Source of the DNA: Alphaproteobacteria bacterium MarineAlpha9_Bin7
GTDB taxonomy: Bacteria > Pseudomonadota > Alphaproteobacteria > UBA7887
Reading direction: 5' to 3'
NCBI GenBank assembly: GCA_002938115.1
Contig: PTKD01000006.1
Span: 1-21,558, forward strand
Length of the DNA stretch: 21,558 nt
Shown here: one piece after another, positions 15,196 to 21,558 of the stretch
Layout of the letters: every line of letters starts with the position of its first letter
Position numbering within the stretch: the first letter of the stretch is position 1
The notes under the pieces: generated by a model
The model's input: only the letters and a program-made list of their open reading frames with translations
Told to the model about the DNA's origin: nothing
The model's database searches: none
Position numbers and translations under genes: made by a program

Positions 15196-16452
15196 ATGAG
15201 CGTCCATATCTTTAAGCGTCTTCCGCGGCTTAGCCGTCGGGAAGCTTTGCAACAGGGTCTTTGTGGACTTGGGGTTAGTGCCGGATTGCCCCTGATATTT
15301 GGTCGCGCTGCCCAATCAATGGCAGAGGATGAGAAGTCTGGCGGCGTTGTAAATCCCGAACGGATTTTAGTCATCGTTGAGCTTGATGGCGGCAACGACG
15401 GACTTAACACAGTCGTACCTTATGGCGATGACGCCTATTATCGACACCGCCCGGATATAGCTATTGCTGCGGAGGACGTGCGCCCTATCGATGATCATTT
15501 TGGGTTTCACCCATCCTTGGCAGGGTTTGAGCGATTGTACAAAGACGGTAAGTTCGCCCTGATCCATGGATGTGGTTACGACAACCCGATTCTATCCCAC
15601 TTTGCTGCGATGGGATTTTGGCATACCGGTGTTCCTATTGCTGGTGAGAAACTCGGTTGGATAGGTCGCCTAGGAGACAAGCTGAGTCCTGAGGGACGTG
15701 AGAATTTCATCGTGAATGTTGCCAAGCAGCAGTCATTGGCCGTCCGCTCACGAGTCCATTCGCCATTGGTCTTTGATGATCCAGCACGATTCCTAAGAGC
15801 AGGGCGCTACGAACAAACCTCATTATTGGGAACGCTGACTGGTACGGAAAGTTCGTCCCAGCCGACTCTAAAATTTCTCAGTGGAGTAGCATCAAGCGCA
15901 CTTAAGAGCGCCAAGTTTGTGCGGGAAGCGTGGGCCGCCTATTCAACACCTGTCAACTATGGTCTCGAATTACCAATATCGCAAGATTTACGAAAAGTTG
16001 CGGCCTTAATCGATGCTGGAATGCCTACTCGACTTTTTTATGTACAATACCGCAACAACGACTTCGATACTCACGTCCACCAAGTTGATTTACACGCGCG
16101 CTTGCTTGCCTATGCATCTGATCCGATTCATGGATTTGTGGAGGATATGGATCGGATAGGACGTGGCGATGATGTCACGATGATGGTGTTTACGGAGTTT
16201 GGGCGCCGTGTTCCAGAAAATGCGAGTGGTGGGACAGATCACGGCACCGCGACGCCAGTCTATGTGGTAGGAAATAAAGTGAAGGGTGGACAATATGGCA
16301 AACCCGTCAGTTTAACGGAGCTAGATGACGGGAACCTATTATACACGACAGACTACCGCCGGGTTTATGCAAGCATGATAGGCGACTGGATGGGTGCAGA
16401 CGCCGACACTGTACTCAAAGGACATTTTGAATCACTACGTCTATTCGGTTAG
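15196..16452 (+). CDS. Tat-exported DUF1501 domain-containing protein
   Basis: A 418-residue member of DUF1501, a family related to the alkaline phosphatase/sulfatase fold but without a firm activity. The N terminus is Tat-like: SRRE at residues 13-16, then a moderately hydrophobic stretch through about 35 and a likely cleavage site near QSMA (about 43). Family hallmarks are VIVELDGGNDGLNTVVPYGDD near 56-75, HGCGYDNPILSHF, DTHVHQVDLHARLL, and TEFGRRVPENASGGTDHGTA near the C terminus, with His and Asp residues that could bind metal. Export folded through Tat fits a cofactor or metal loaded in the cytoplasm. It is coupled to the DUF1800 gene. Downstream, 148 bp with no clear gene precede the response regulator. 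Confidence 0.9.
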   Translation: MSVHIFKRLPRLSRREALQQGLCGLGVSAGLPLIFGRAAQSMAEDEKSGGVVNPERILVIVELDGGNDGLNTVVPYGDDAYYRHRPDIAIAAEDVRPIDDHFGFHPSLAGFERLYKDGKFALIHGCGYDNPILSHFAAMGFWHTGVPIAGEKLGWIGRLGDKLSPEGRENFIVNVAKQQSLAVRSRVHSPLVFDDPARFLRAGRYEQTSLLGTLTGTESSSQPTLKFLSGVASSALKSAKFVREAWAAYSTPVNYGLELPISQDLRKVAALIDAGMPTRLFYVQYRNNDFDTHVHQVDLHARLLAYASDPIHGFVEDMDRIGRGDDVTMMVFTEFGRRVPENASGGTDHGTATPVYVVGNKVKGGQYGKPVSLTELDDGNLLYTTDYRRVYASMIGDWMGADADTVLKGHFESLRLFG

Positions 16453-16600
16453 TTGAGGCTTCCACGTTGTCGTCCGTTGTTACTCAATATGGGCCAAGGT
16501 CAGAGATTATTTTGCCATTGTGGAGTGTCGTGATGGTTTGGTCTCTGGTGAGAGTAAATTTAAGGGACGATGTTAACTGCAAATCCCAATTTGTTAATAA

Positions 16601-17410
16601 ATGTCAGGCAAGACCGGAATTTGCTCCATGAACCGACAGCAGACAACGCGAACTCTTTCTCTCGGTGAAGTGTCTGGCGGGGAAGGGAAATCGAAAAGTG
16701 GCAGAAAAGGTGCGCCTCAAGATATCTTGACGATATCCCAGCAACCGCATGTTCTGGTTGTCGATGATGATCGTCGTTTGCGACTATTATTGCGAGATTT
16801 TTTGACGGAAAATGGATTTTTGGTAGCTACTGCCGTCGACGCAGCTGACGCTCGTGGCAAGCTTCGTTATCTGGACTTTGATGCACTGGTGCTCGATGTG
16901 ATGATGCCGGGAGAAAGCGGCATTGATCTTATGCGGGCATTACGCTCAAGGGGTGACATATCGATCTTGCTGCTGACGGCAATGGATGAGGTGGATGATC
17001 GGATCGCGGGATTAGAAAGCGGAGCTGATGATTATTTGGCAAAGCCGTTTGAACCGCGCGAGCTTGTATTGCGTTTGAATGCAATTTTGAGGCGGAGCCA
17101 AAAAACTGTGTCGTCAGATGGAAAAGTAATCCGGTTTGGAGATTTTGAATTCGACCAAGTGCGTGGCGAATTGCGCCGTGGTGAAATCATGATTCAATTG
17201 ACATCAGGTGAGGTTGGTTTGTTACGTGTGTTTTCCCGCTACGTGGGGAGGTCAGTATCTCGAGAGTTGTTGGCCACCAGAATGGGGATTAGTTCTCGGA
17301 GCGTTGATGTGCAGATCGCGCGTTTAAGGCAGAAAATTGAAGGTAATCTCCGTCACCCACGCTATCTGCTCACCATCCGAGGCGAGGGATATGTTTTGCA
17401 GGCCGACTAA
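16601..17410 (+). CDS. OmpR-family response regulator
   Basis: A two-component DNA-binding regulator. The receiver domain (residues about 50-165) has the acidic pair Asp55/Asp56 in VLVVDDD, the phosphoacceptor Asp99 in LVLDVMMPG and Lys148 in AKPFEPREL. A winged-helix domain follows (about 175-267), ending RGEGYVLQ. The 48 residues before the receiver are long for the family and of low complexity (Ser, Gly, Lys), so the start is doubtful. ATG 16601 lacks a ribosome site, whereas ATG 16628 has GGAA about 9 nt upstream, and an in-frame TTG at 16727 would give a typical length. Its cognate kinase follows directly. The regulon is unknown; the adjacent exported DUF1800/DUF1501 operon is one possible target. 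Confidence 0.9.
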   Translation: MSGKTGICSMNRQQTTRTLSLGEVSGGEGKSKSGRKGAPQDILTISQQPHVLVVDDDRRLRLLLRDFLTENGFLVATAVDAADARGKLRYLDFDALVLDVMMPGESGIDLMRALRSRGDISILLLTAMDEVDDRIAGLESGADDYLAKPFEPRELVLRLNAILRRSQKTVSSDGKVIRFGDFEFDQVRGELRRGEIMIQLTSGEVGLLRVFSRYVGRSVSRELLATRMGISSRSVDVQIARLRQKIEGNLRHPRYLLTIRGEGYVLQAD

Positions 17411-17446
17411 GTCCGGGTGTTGGTAGTGCAACGGAGACGGCGCATA

Positions 17447-18736
17447 ATGCCGGGCTCGTTCTTTGGCCGATCTTTGTTAATATTATTGTTGCCATTACTG
17501 CTTTTGCAGGTGGTTTCTGCGTTTGTATTTTACAATCGCCACTGGGAAGATGTTGGCCGACGGCTTGCCCTAGGGCTGGGGGGAGAAATCTCAATCCTGG
17601 TTGAAGCAATTGAGTCTTATCCCGATGGAGTCGAGCGTGATTGGATCATGGCCCAGGCGCATCAAAACCTTTCTATAATTTCGTCTTGGCAAGAAGGCGG
17701 AAGACTTCCGGATTCTCCTCCACACCGCTCGTTTGGCGCGGTTGATTGGACCTTGGAGAGGGTATTACCTGAACGACTTGCGTATCCGTTTCATTTTGAT
17801 ACCACCAGGGGTAAGCAAGTGATAATCCGAGTGCAATTGGCAGACGGTGTACTTGAAGTTACCGTCCCTCGCAAACGACTGTTCAGCTCAACAATATATA
17901 TATTTATCGCGTGGATGGTGGGCACCTCCCTGATCTTGCTTTCCATCGCAATATTTTTCTTACGGCGCCAGATTCGACCAATCCGACGTCTTGCACATGC
18001 GGCCGAAAGTTTCGGCAAGGGCATGCAGGTCGTCAACTTCAAACCCGAGGGAGCGCGAGAGGTTAGGCAAGCCGCGAGTGCATTTTTGCGCATGCGTGAG
18101 CGAATCCAGCGCCAGATTACCCAGCGCACCGAAATGCTGGCCGGTGTTAGCCATGATCTACGGACTCCTCTGACTCGCATGAAACTCCAGCTGGCTATGT
18201 TGCCTAAAAGCGATTACGCGGCAGGTTTACGCGGTGATGTCTCGGAGATGGAGAAAATGGTTGACGGGTACTTGGCCTTTGCTCGGGGGGAAGGTAGCGA
18301 AGTGCCAGTGCCAGCATCACTTCAAGCGATCTTGGAAGAAGTAGTGGAGGACGCAAGGAGAAATGGGGCAGATGTGGTGCTTGAGAGCGCGGTCGATGTG
18401 CAAATAACGATTCGGCCACATGCAATTAAGCGTGCGTTGACAAACCTAATCGACAATGCTTCTCGTCACAGCTATGAAGTTTACGTGGCGGCTATTAAAA
18501 AAGGCGGAACCGTTGAAATAACGGTTGATGATAACGGTCCTGGCATTCCGGAAGCGCACCGCGAATCTGTTTTTAAACCGTTCTTTCGCATTGACCCGTC
18601 TCGTAACGTGGAGACTGGCGGTGTTGGTCTTGGGCTTACCATTGCTCGCGACGTTGTTCGCAATCATGGCGGTGATTTGTTGCTCAAAGAGTCCGCTGCT
18701 GGTGGCTTGCGTGCCTTGATTCGACTCCCAATGTAA
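17447..18736 (+). CDS. Sensor histidine kinase (EnvZ-like)
   Basis: The membrane sensor partner of the OmpR-type regulator. Counting from ATG 17447: a first membrane helix at about 8-29, a periplasmic domain of about 120 residues (30-148), a second helix at about 149-173, a HAMP domain at about 174-226, the phosphoacceptor His236 in AGVSHDLRTPLTR, and the ATPase domain with the N-box LTNLIDNASRHS (Asn337), VDDNGPGIP and GGVGLGLTIA. All catalytic motifs are intact, so it is probably active. ATG 17447 is preferred because GGAGA lies at 17433-17437; a GTG at 17417 would add ten Arg-rich residues but lacks a ribosome site. The signal sensed is unknown. Confidence 0.92.
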   Translation: MPGSFFGRSLLILLLPLLLLQVVSAFVFYNRHWEDVGRRLALGLGGEISILVEAIESYPDGVERDWIMAQAHQNLSIISSWQEGGRLPDSPPHRSFGAVDWTLERVLPERLAYPFHFDTTRGKQVIIRVQLADGVLEVTVPRKRLFSSTIYIFIAWMVGTSLILLSIAIFFLRRQIRPIRRLAHAAESFGKGMQVVNFKPEGAREVRQAASAFLRMRERIQRQITQRTEMLAGVSHDLRTPLTRMKLQLAMLPKSDYAAGLRGDVSEMEKMVDGYLAFARGEGSEVPVPASLQAILEEVVEDARRNGADVVLESAVDVQITIRPHAIKRALTNLIDNASRHSYEVYVAAIKKGGTVEITVDDNGPGIPEAHRESVFKPFFRIDPSRNVETGGVGLGLTIARDVVRNHGGDLLLKESAAGGLRALIRLPM

Positions 18737-18760
18737 ATGCATGCATGCATGCATGCATGC
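18737..18760. repeat. Perfect (ATGC)6 tetranucleotide tandem repeat
   Basis: Six exact copies of ATGC begin at the base after the kinase stop codon and grade into two AGGC and two TGGG units (18761-18776). The tract is fully self-complementary and could extrude as a hairpin or expand and contract by slippage. The 216-bp gap to the TetR-like gene's 3' end also contains a TATAAT at 18903-18908 on the plus strand, but no gene I can support. Confidence 0.9.
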
Positions 18761-18952
18761 AGGCAGGCTGGGTGGGTTGGTTCGTGGTTCTCAGTGACTG
18801 GCGGGCGATGCCGCGTCCCGCAATGTGAGTGGCCGAGACCTCCTGGATTTTGGCGAACAAATGTTGTAGACGGCCGTACATCGGGAACTATTTTTTGTCG
18901 GGTATAATCTCAGCATCTGGAACATCATGCTGCTACATTTATGGATGACAGT

Positions 18953-19585
18953 TTAATTTTTGTTGGCGGTTTTCTTATAGTAGGTTGGAATGTTGGGCTG
19001 GAAGCGCTGTACAAATTGCTCGATGGATTTTAGCTTTTTGTCCAACTCCGCCATTGTTGGTGCCATATCTGTGCTGTCGTCTTTCAGCCAACGGTGCAGA
19101 ACGATCAAATAAATTATTGTGAGGCCATGGGTACGGGCGAAGCCACGCAGGCCGGTGGAAGATAATCCCGCGCATTCAATCATGAGGCCCATTGAACGGT
19201 TTAAGTCGTGGCAACAGAGATTTTCTAACGGATCGCGCAGAGTATCTCGAGAGATTGCTGCGATCCCTTCCTTCCAGGGCCCTAGGGCGTCTAGGCGACG
19301 CATGATTATATCAAACAGTCGGTCTCGCGCCGTTTGATCAAATGTATCGGTATCAGTACCGTCAATAACAGTTTTATCAATTTGATCACGGAAAGTGTTT
19401 AGTAGAACTTGTTTCGAAGAGAAGCGGGTTAATGCGTCACTCAGTGGTACACCGGCAGCATTGGCGATTTCAGATATGCTAAGGTGTGCCCATCCGTCGC
19501 GGGCAGCCAGAGTCAGAGCGGTGTCGATCATCAAAGACGTGGGATCAGATGTGTGGCGGGGAGATCTAGTTTTTTGTGTCATCAT
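18953..19585 (-). CDS. TetR-family-like protein (TetR N-terminal domain)
   Basis: A 210-residue protein. Its N-terminal part reads like a TetR helix-turn-helix: ALTLAARDGWAHLSISEIA, then NAAGVPLSDALTRFSSKQVLL (roughly residues 23-62). The remaining helical region (FDIIMRRLDALGPWKEGI, LHRWLKDDSTDMAPTMAELDKKL) matches a group I recall as common in alphaproteobacteria and labelled TetR regulator. I chose ATG 19585; a TTG directly before it and an ATG at 19582 are alternatives. It lies downstream of proC and ubiK on the same strand after a 377-bp gap, a neighbourhood familiar from alphaproteobacteria. Whether it is a DNA-binding repressor or a lipid-binding protein like COQ9, which shares the fold, cannot be settled here. 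Confidence 0.75.
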   Translation of the reverse strand: MMTQKTRSPRHTSDPTSLMIDTALTLAARDGWAHLSISEIANAAGVPLSDALTRFSSKQVLLNTFRDQIDKTVIDGTDTDTFDQTARDRLFDIIMRRLDALGPWKEGIAAISRDTLRDPLENLCCHDLNRSMGLMIECAGLSSTGLRGFARTHGLTIIYLIVLHRWLKDDSTDMAPTMAELDKKLKSIEQFVQRFQPNIPTYYKKTANKN

Positions 19586-19962
19586 CAAGCCACTTCATTT
19601 TATCATATTATCGCCGGATAGGGGACCATCAGGTAAATCGGCGATCGTTATGGCCGTGCGAGAAAAATGGTGTAGAAAAATGTGGGGACCTGGTTAGAAG
19701 GTTAAACGCGGGGAGAACCAATGCTGCCGCGTTCTGTCATCCGGCCCAAAAAAAGATAGGCGTTGCTTTTGGGTTGGTGCGAGATGCGGGCATGGGCACG
19801 ATGTGAATTCTAGACCCTCTTCGGTTGAATTTGTGGCACGGAAGATTGAAGGGAGTAGACTGCGGTGGGCTTATAAATGTTCGGTGATCAGTGAACGGCA
19901 CACTATCGTGCTAATTAAAAACAGCTCCAATTGGCGCTAGACTATACATAATACATAAGGAG
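19586..19962. other. 377-bp gap between the TetR-like gene and proC
   Basis: No convincing gene on either strand. A minus-strand TATGAT (plus ATCATA, 19602-19607) could be a -10 for the TetR-like gene but has a poor -35. A 12-codon plus-strand ORF at 19721 with GGGAGA before it is too short to support. The proC terminator candidate lies at the right edge. Confidence 0.5.
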
Positions 19963-19964
19963 CT
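19917..19964 (-). terminator. Candidate intrinsic terminator of proC
   Basis: Read on the minus strand, AGCTCC (overlapping the proC stop) pairs with GGAGCT across a loop of about 30 nt and is followed by GTTTTTAATT. The U-run is good, but the stem is only 6 bp and the loop long, so it may be a weak terminator. Confidence 0.4.
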
Positions 19965-20799
19965 ATGATTCCGAGAGTTGTCGTCCGCGCTCTTTGGCTG
20001 CAACCACGGTCCTTTCCATGAGTGGCTCCAATCCGTCGTCCGCCATTAGCACTTCAAGTGCGGCCGACGTAGTGCCCCCGGGGCTCGTGACATTTTGACG
20101 CAACGTTGCTGGCGATTCTTTTGCCTGATCGGCAAGTGCGCCAGCACCCGCTACAGTGCTGAGGGCCAAGCGGTTTGCCAGATCTGCGCTCAACCCTGAG
20201 GTAATGCCTGCTTGTGCTAATGTTTCGATCAACAAAAAAACGTACGCGGGCCCACTCCCTGATACCGCCGTTACTACGTTCATCAACTGTTCATCATCAA
20301 TCCATTCAACTTTCCCCACTGCGCCGATAAGGATTTCGCAGCGATCCTTTTGTTCTTTAGTGACATTCTTATTTGCGCAAAGCACTGTGATTCCATGGCC
20401 AATAGACGCTGGAATATTGGGCATGGCGCGAACCACTGCCATATCCTGTCCTAGATGCTGTTCGAAATAGCTGATCGGTGTACCAGCTGCTATGGACAGG
20501 ATAAGCCTGCCTGGTTGGACAAGCGGTTTGTATAATGGGACCGCCTCGTCCATTGCCTGGGGTTTTATGGCAAATAGAATGGTAGCATCCCCTAATCCGG
20601 CGTTGATCGCTTCGGGTGTTTCAAATGTGTAAAGCGAATAGGCATCCCGAAAATATTTCGCCCGGCTCACACGTGGCTCTACAAGTACAATGTCGCTGGG
20701 ATTAATAGTTTTCTTTGCTAGCCAGCTCTCAATTAGCGCACCGCCCATTTTTCCTGCGCCAACCATTAAGATGCGATTCGGTTGCTTATCTGCGCTCAT
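19963..20799 (-). CDS. proC: Pyrroline-5-carboxylate reductase
   Basis: The NAD(P)H-dependent enzyme that makes L-proline from 1-pyrroline-5-carboxylate in the cytosol. The 278-residue length is typical. The N-terminal nucleotide loop is LMVGAGKMGG (11-20), then VRAMPNIPASIG in the middle, the substrate loop AVSGSGPAYVF, and the C-terminal RQNVTSPGGTTSAAL signature. ATG 20799 was chosen because AAGGAG sits 9 nt before it on the minus strand; an upstream in-frame ATG at 20829 would add ten residues and overlap the ubiK gene. Only 16 bp separate it from ubiK, so they are co-transcribed, a conserved alphaproteobacterial arrangement. Confidence 0.95.
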   Translation of the reverse strand: MSADKQPNRILMVGAGKMGGALIESWLAKKTINPSDIVLVEPRVSRAKYFRDAYSLYTFETPEAINAGLGDATILFAIKPQAMDEAVPLYKPLVQPGRLILSIAAGTPISYFEQHLGQDMAVVRAMPNIPASIGHGITVLCANKNVTKEQKDRCEILIGAVGKVEWIDDEQLMNVVTAVSGSGPAYVFLLIETLAQAGITSGLSADLANRLALSTVAGAGALADQAKESPATLRQNVTSPGGTTSAALEVLMADDGLEPLMERTVVAAKERGRQLSES

Positions 20800-20815
20800 T
20801 TCGGAAAACTCCTTG

Positions 20816-21157
20816 TTATTTCCCATCATCAGATTGTTTCGGATTCTTTGATACGATCTTACGAGCTCTAGTTTTTCTCATGGATGCACCAGAGCGCGTA
20901 GCGTCCGGAACAGAGACAGCCCGACTTTCCAGCACTTCAATTCTCGCTTCTAAACCCGCATTTTCTTCGCGAGCTTTAATAGCCATGGCCCGAACTGCTT
21001 CAAATTCATCACGTCGTACTAGGTCCATGTTCACTAGCATGCGCTCAACCTGCGTGTGCAGTCGAGATTCTGCCTCATCCTTGAGTGCTGACAAGGAAGA
21101 GAATGCACCGCCAGCGAGACGAGCCAGGTCATCGAACAAACGATTTTCAGTCTGCAT
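20816..21157 (-). CDS. ubiK: UbiK/BMFP family ubiquinone biosynthesis accessory factor
   Basis: A 113-residue protein of the BMFP (membrane fusogenic protein) family, whose Escherichia coli member UbiK helps aerobic ubiquinone synthesis with the UbiJ scaffold. The family core is present: MQTENRLFDDLARLAGGAFSS-like start (residues 1-21), LVRRDEFEAVRAMAIKAREEN near 46-66, and a heptad-like coiled coil through LEARIEVLESR (about 69-79). A basic, Ser/Lys-rich tail (RKTRARKIVSKNPKQS) extends the C terminus. GGGGAG lies 9 nt before the ATG. It heads the ubiK-proC unit and is divergent from the hldD-like gene, with 105 bp between them that should hold both promoters. Confidence 0.88.
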   Translation of the reverse strand: MQTENRLFDDLARLAGGAFSSLSALKDEAESRLHTQVERMLVNMDLVRRDEFEAVRAMAIKAREENAGLEARIEVLESRAVSVPDATRSGASMRKTRARKIVSKNPKQSDDGK

Positions 21158-21262
21158 GGTATTTTTCTCCCCAAGTGTGGGTCATAATGTTCTTGGTAAC
21201 GCATGATGATCAAAGCTGCAATTACTTGCCCATGGTGTGGGCGGGCTCTATAACCCGCGCCA

Positions 21263-21558
21263 ATGATAATTGTGACCGGCGGCGCCGGATTTATAGGCTC
21301 GAATCTAGTCGCAGCGCTTAATGCGCGCGGTCGCAGAGATATAGTGATATGCGATTACTTGGGTGCGGATGATAAGTGGCGCAACTTGGCACAGCGACAA
21401 ATTGCGGAAATTTTGGATCCGGCGGACCTATTTTCCTATATGAGATCTCGTGCCGACCGGGCTCCGTGGCGCTATATTGAGGCGGTGTTTCATTTGGGGG
21501 CGAATTCTTCTACCACCGTGTCAGATGTTGATTTGATCTTGTCTCAGAATTTTCGTTT
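21263..21558 (+). CDS. hldD: ADP-L-glycero-D-manno-heptose-6-epimerase, 5' part (partial)
   Basis: The N-terminal 98 residues of a short-chain-dehydrogenase-type epimerase; the gene runs off the window. It begins with the Rossmann motif VTGGAGFIGSNL (residues 4-15), followed by ICDYLGADDKWRNL, DPADLFSYM, and FHLGANSSTTVSDVDLIL near 76-93, a pattern typical of HldD/RfaD. The enzyme makes ADP-L-glycero-D-manno-heptose for the LPS inner core in the cytosol, implying a Gram-negative cell with heptose-containing LPS. The catalytic Tyr and Lys lie beyond the window. No clear ribosome site is visible before ATG 21263. A different sugar-nucleotide epimerase is possible but less likely given the DKWRNL segment. 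Confidence 0.85.
   Translation, partial: MIIVTGGAGFIGSNLVAALNARGRRDIVICDYLGADDKWRNLAQRQIAEILDPADLFSYMRSRADRAPWRYIEAVFHLGANSSTTVSDVDLILSQNFR

Noticed and set aside
18737..18907. 56-codon ORF starting in the ATGC repeat.
   Set aside because: No ribosome site, a repeat-derived start (MHACMHAC) and no recognisable protein features; kept only as part of the repeat observation.
20800..20829. Upstream start for proC adding ten residues.
   Set aside because: It would overlap ubiK, and the AAGGAG site is spaced for the ATG at 20799.
20715..21206. 163-codon plus-strand ORF opposite ubiK and the 5' end of proC.
   Set aside because: Antisense to two recognised conserved genes; Ser/Arg-rich composition typical of a shadow frame.
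1..21558. CRISPR array, insertion sequence, prophage, toxin-antitoxin or tRNA.
   Set aside because: No spaced direct repeats, transposase, integrase, phage structural gene, antitoxin-like pair or cloverleaf was recognised in either strand.

Overview
The window looks like chromosome from a free-living Gram-negative bacterium, most likely an alphaproteobacterium with moderate GC. The best evidence is the right-hand end. There, on the minus strand, a UbiK-type ubiquinone accessory factor, proC and a TetR-like gene run together, divergent from the start of an ADP-heptose epimerase gene needed for LPS core. The signature motifs of the enzyme families are intact and nothing marks a phage, plasmid, insertion sequence or CRISPR array. 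I see no tRNA or rRNA gene.

Layout. (1) 228-1930 (+): a D-2-hydroxyacid dehydrogenase and an enoyl-CoA hydratase, overlapping by 4 bp. (2) 2016-4084 (-): an adenosine deaminase-family enzyme and a Gfo/Idh/MocA oxidoreductase, 8 bp apart. They are divergent from (3) 4386-5393 (+), a 4-hydroxyproline 2-epimerase; the 301-bp gap carries two spaced AAACGTTT palindromes and a good sigma70-like promoter. (4) 5617-6456 (+): a second, unusual crotonase. (5) 6586-7221 (+): a 31-residue membrane miniprotein and a four-helix membrane protein resembling the membrane domain of urate hydroxylase PuuD, closed by a strong intrinsic terminator. (6) 7320-7706 (-): a VOC-family protein, divergent from (7) 7774-10010 (+), a two-gene ABC importer of the glycine betaine/choline/ergothioneine type whose binding protein and permease are fused. 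(8) 10090-11839 (+): a family III CoA-transferase and an L-2-amino-thiazoline-4-carboxylate hydrolase-family protein, convergent with (9) 11852-13018 (-), an acyl-CoA dehydrogenase. (10) 13312-16452 (+): an exported DUF1800/DUF1501 pair. (11) 16601-18736 (+): an OmpR-type response regulator and its histidine kinase, followed directly by a perfect (ATGC)6 repeat. (12) 18953-21157 (-): TetR-like regulator, proC, ubiK. (13) 21263-end (+): the 5' part of an hldD-like gene.

How the genes work together. Most of the first 13 kb encodes small-molecule catabolism and uptake (CoA thioester enzymes, an amino acid epimerase, a purine deaminase, an osmolyte-type importer). Several short, independently promoted units sit in alternating orientations, so a single pathway cannot be assigned. 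The middle holds an exported protein pair of unknown role next to a two-component system. The last 3 kb is conserved housekeeping.

Nothing here is clearly a new system. The most promising places to look are the miniprotein/PuuD-like pair, the DUF1800/DUF1501/two-component neighbourhood, the CoA-transferase plus thiazoline-hydrolase pair, and the fused importer.
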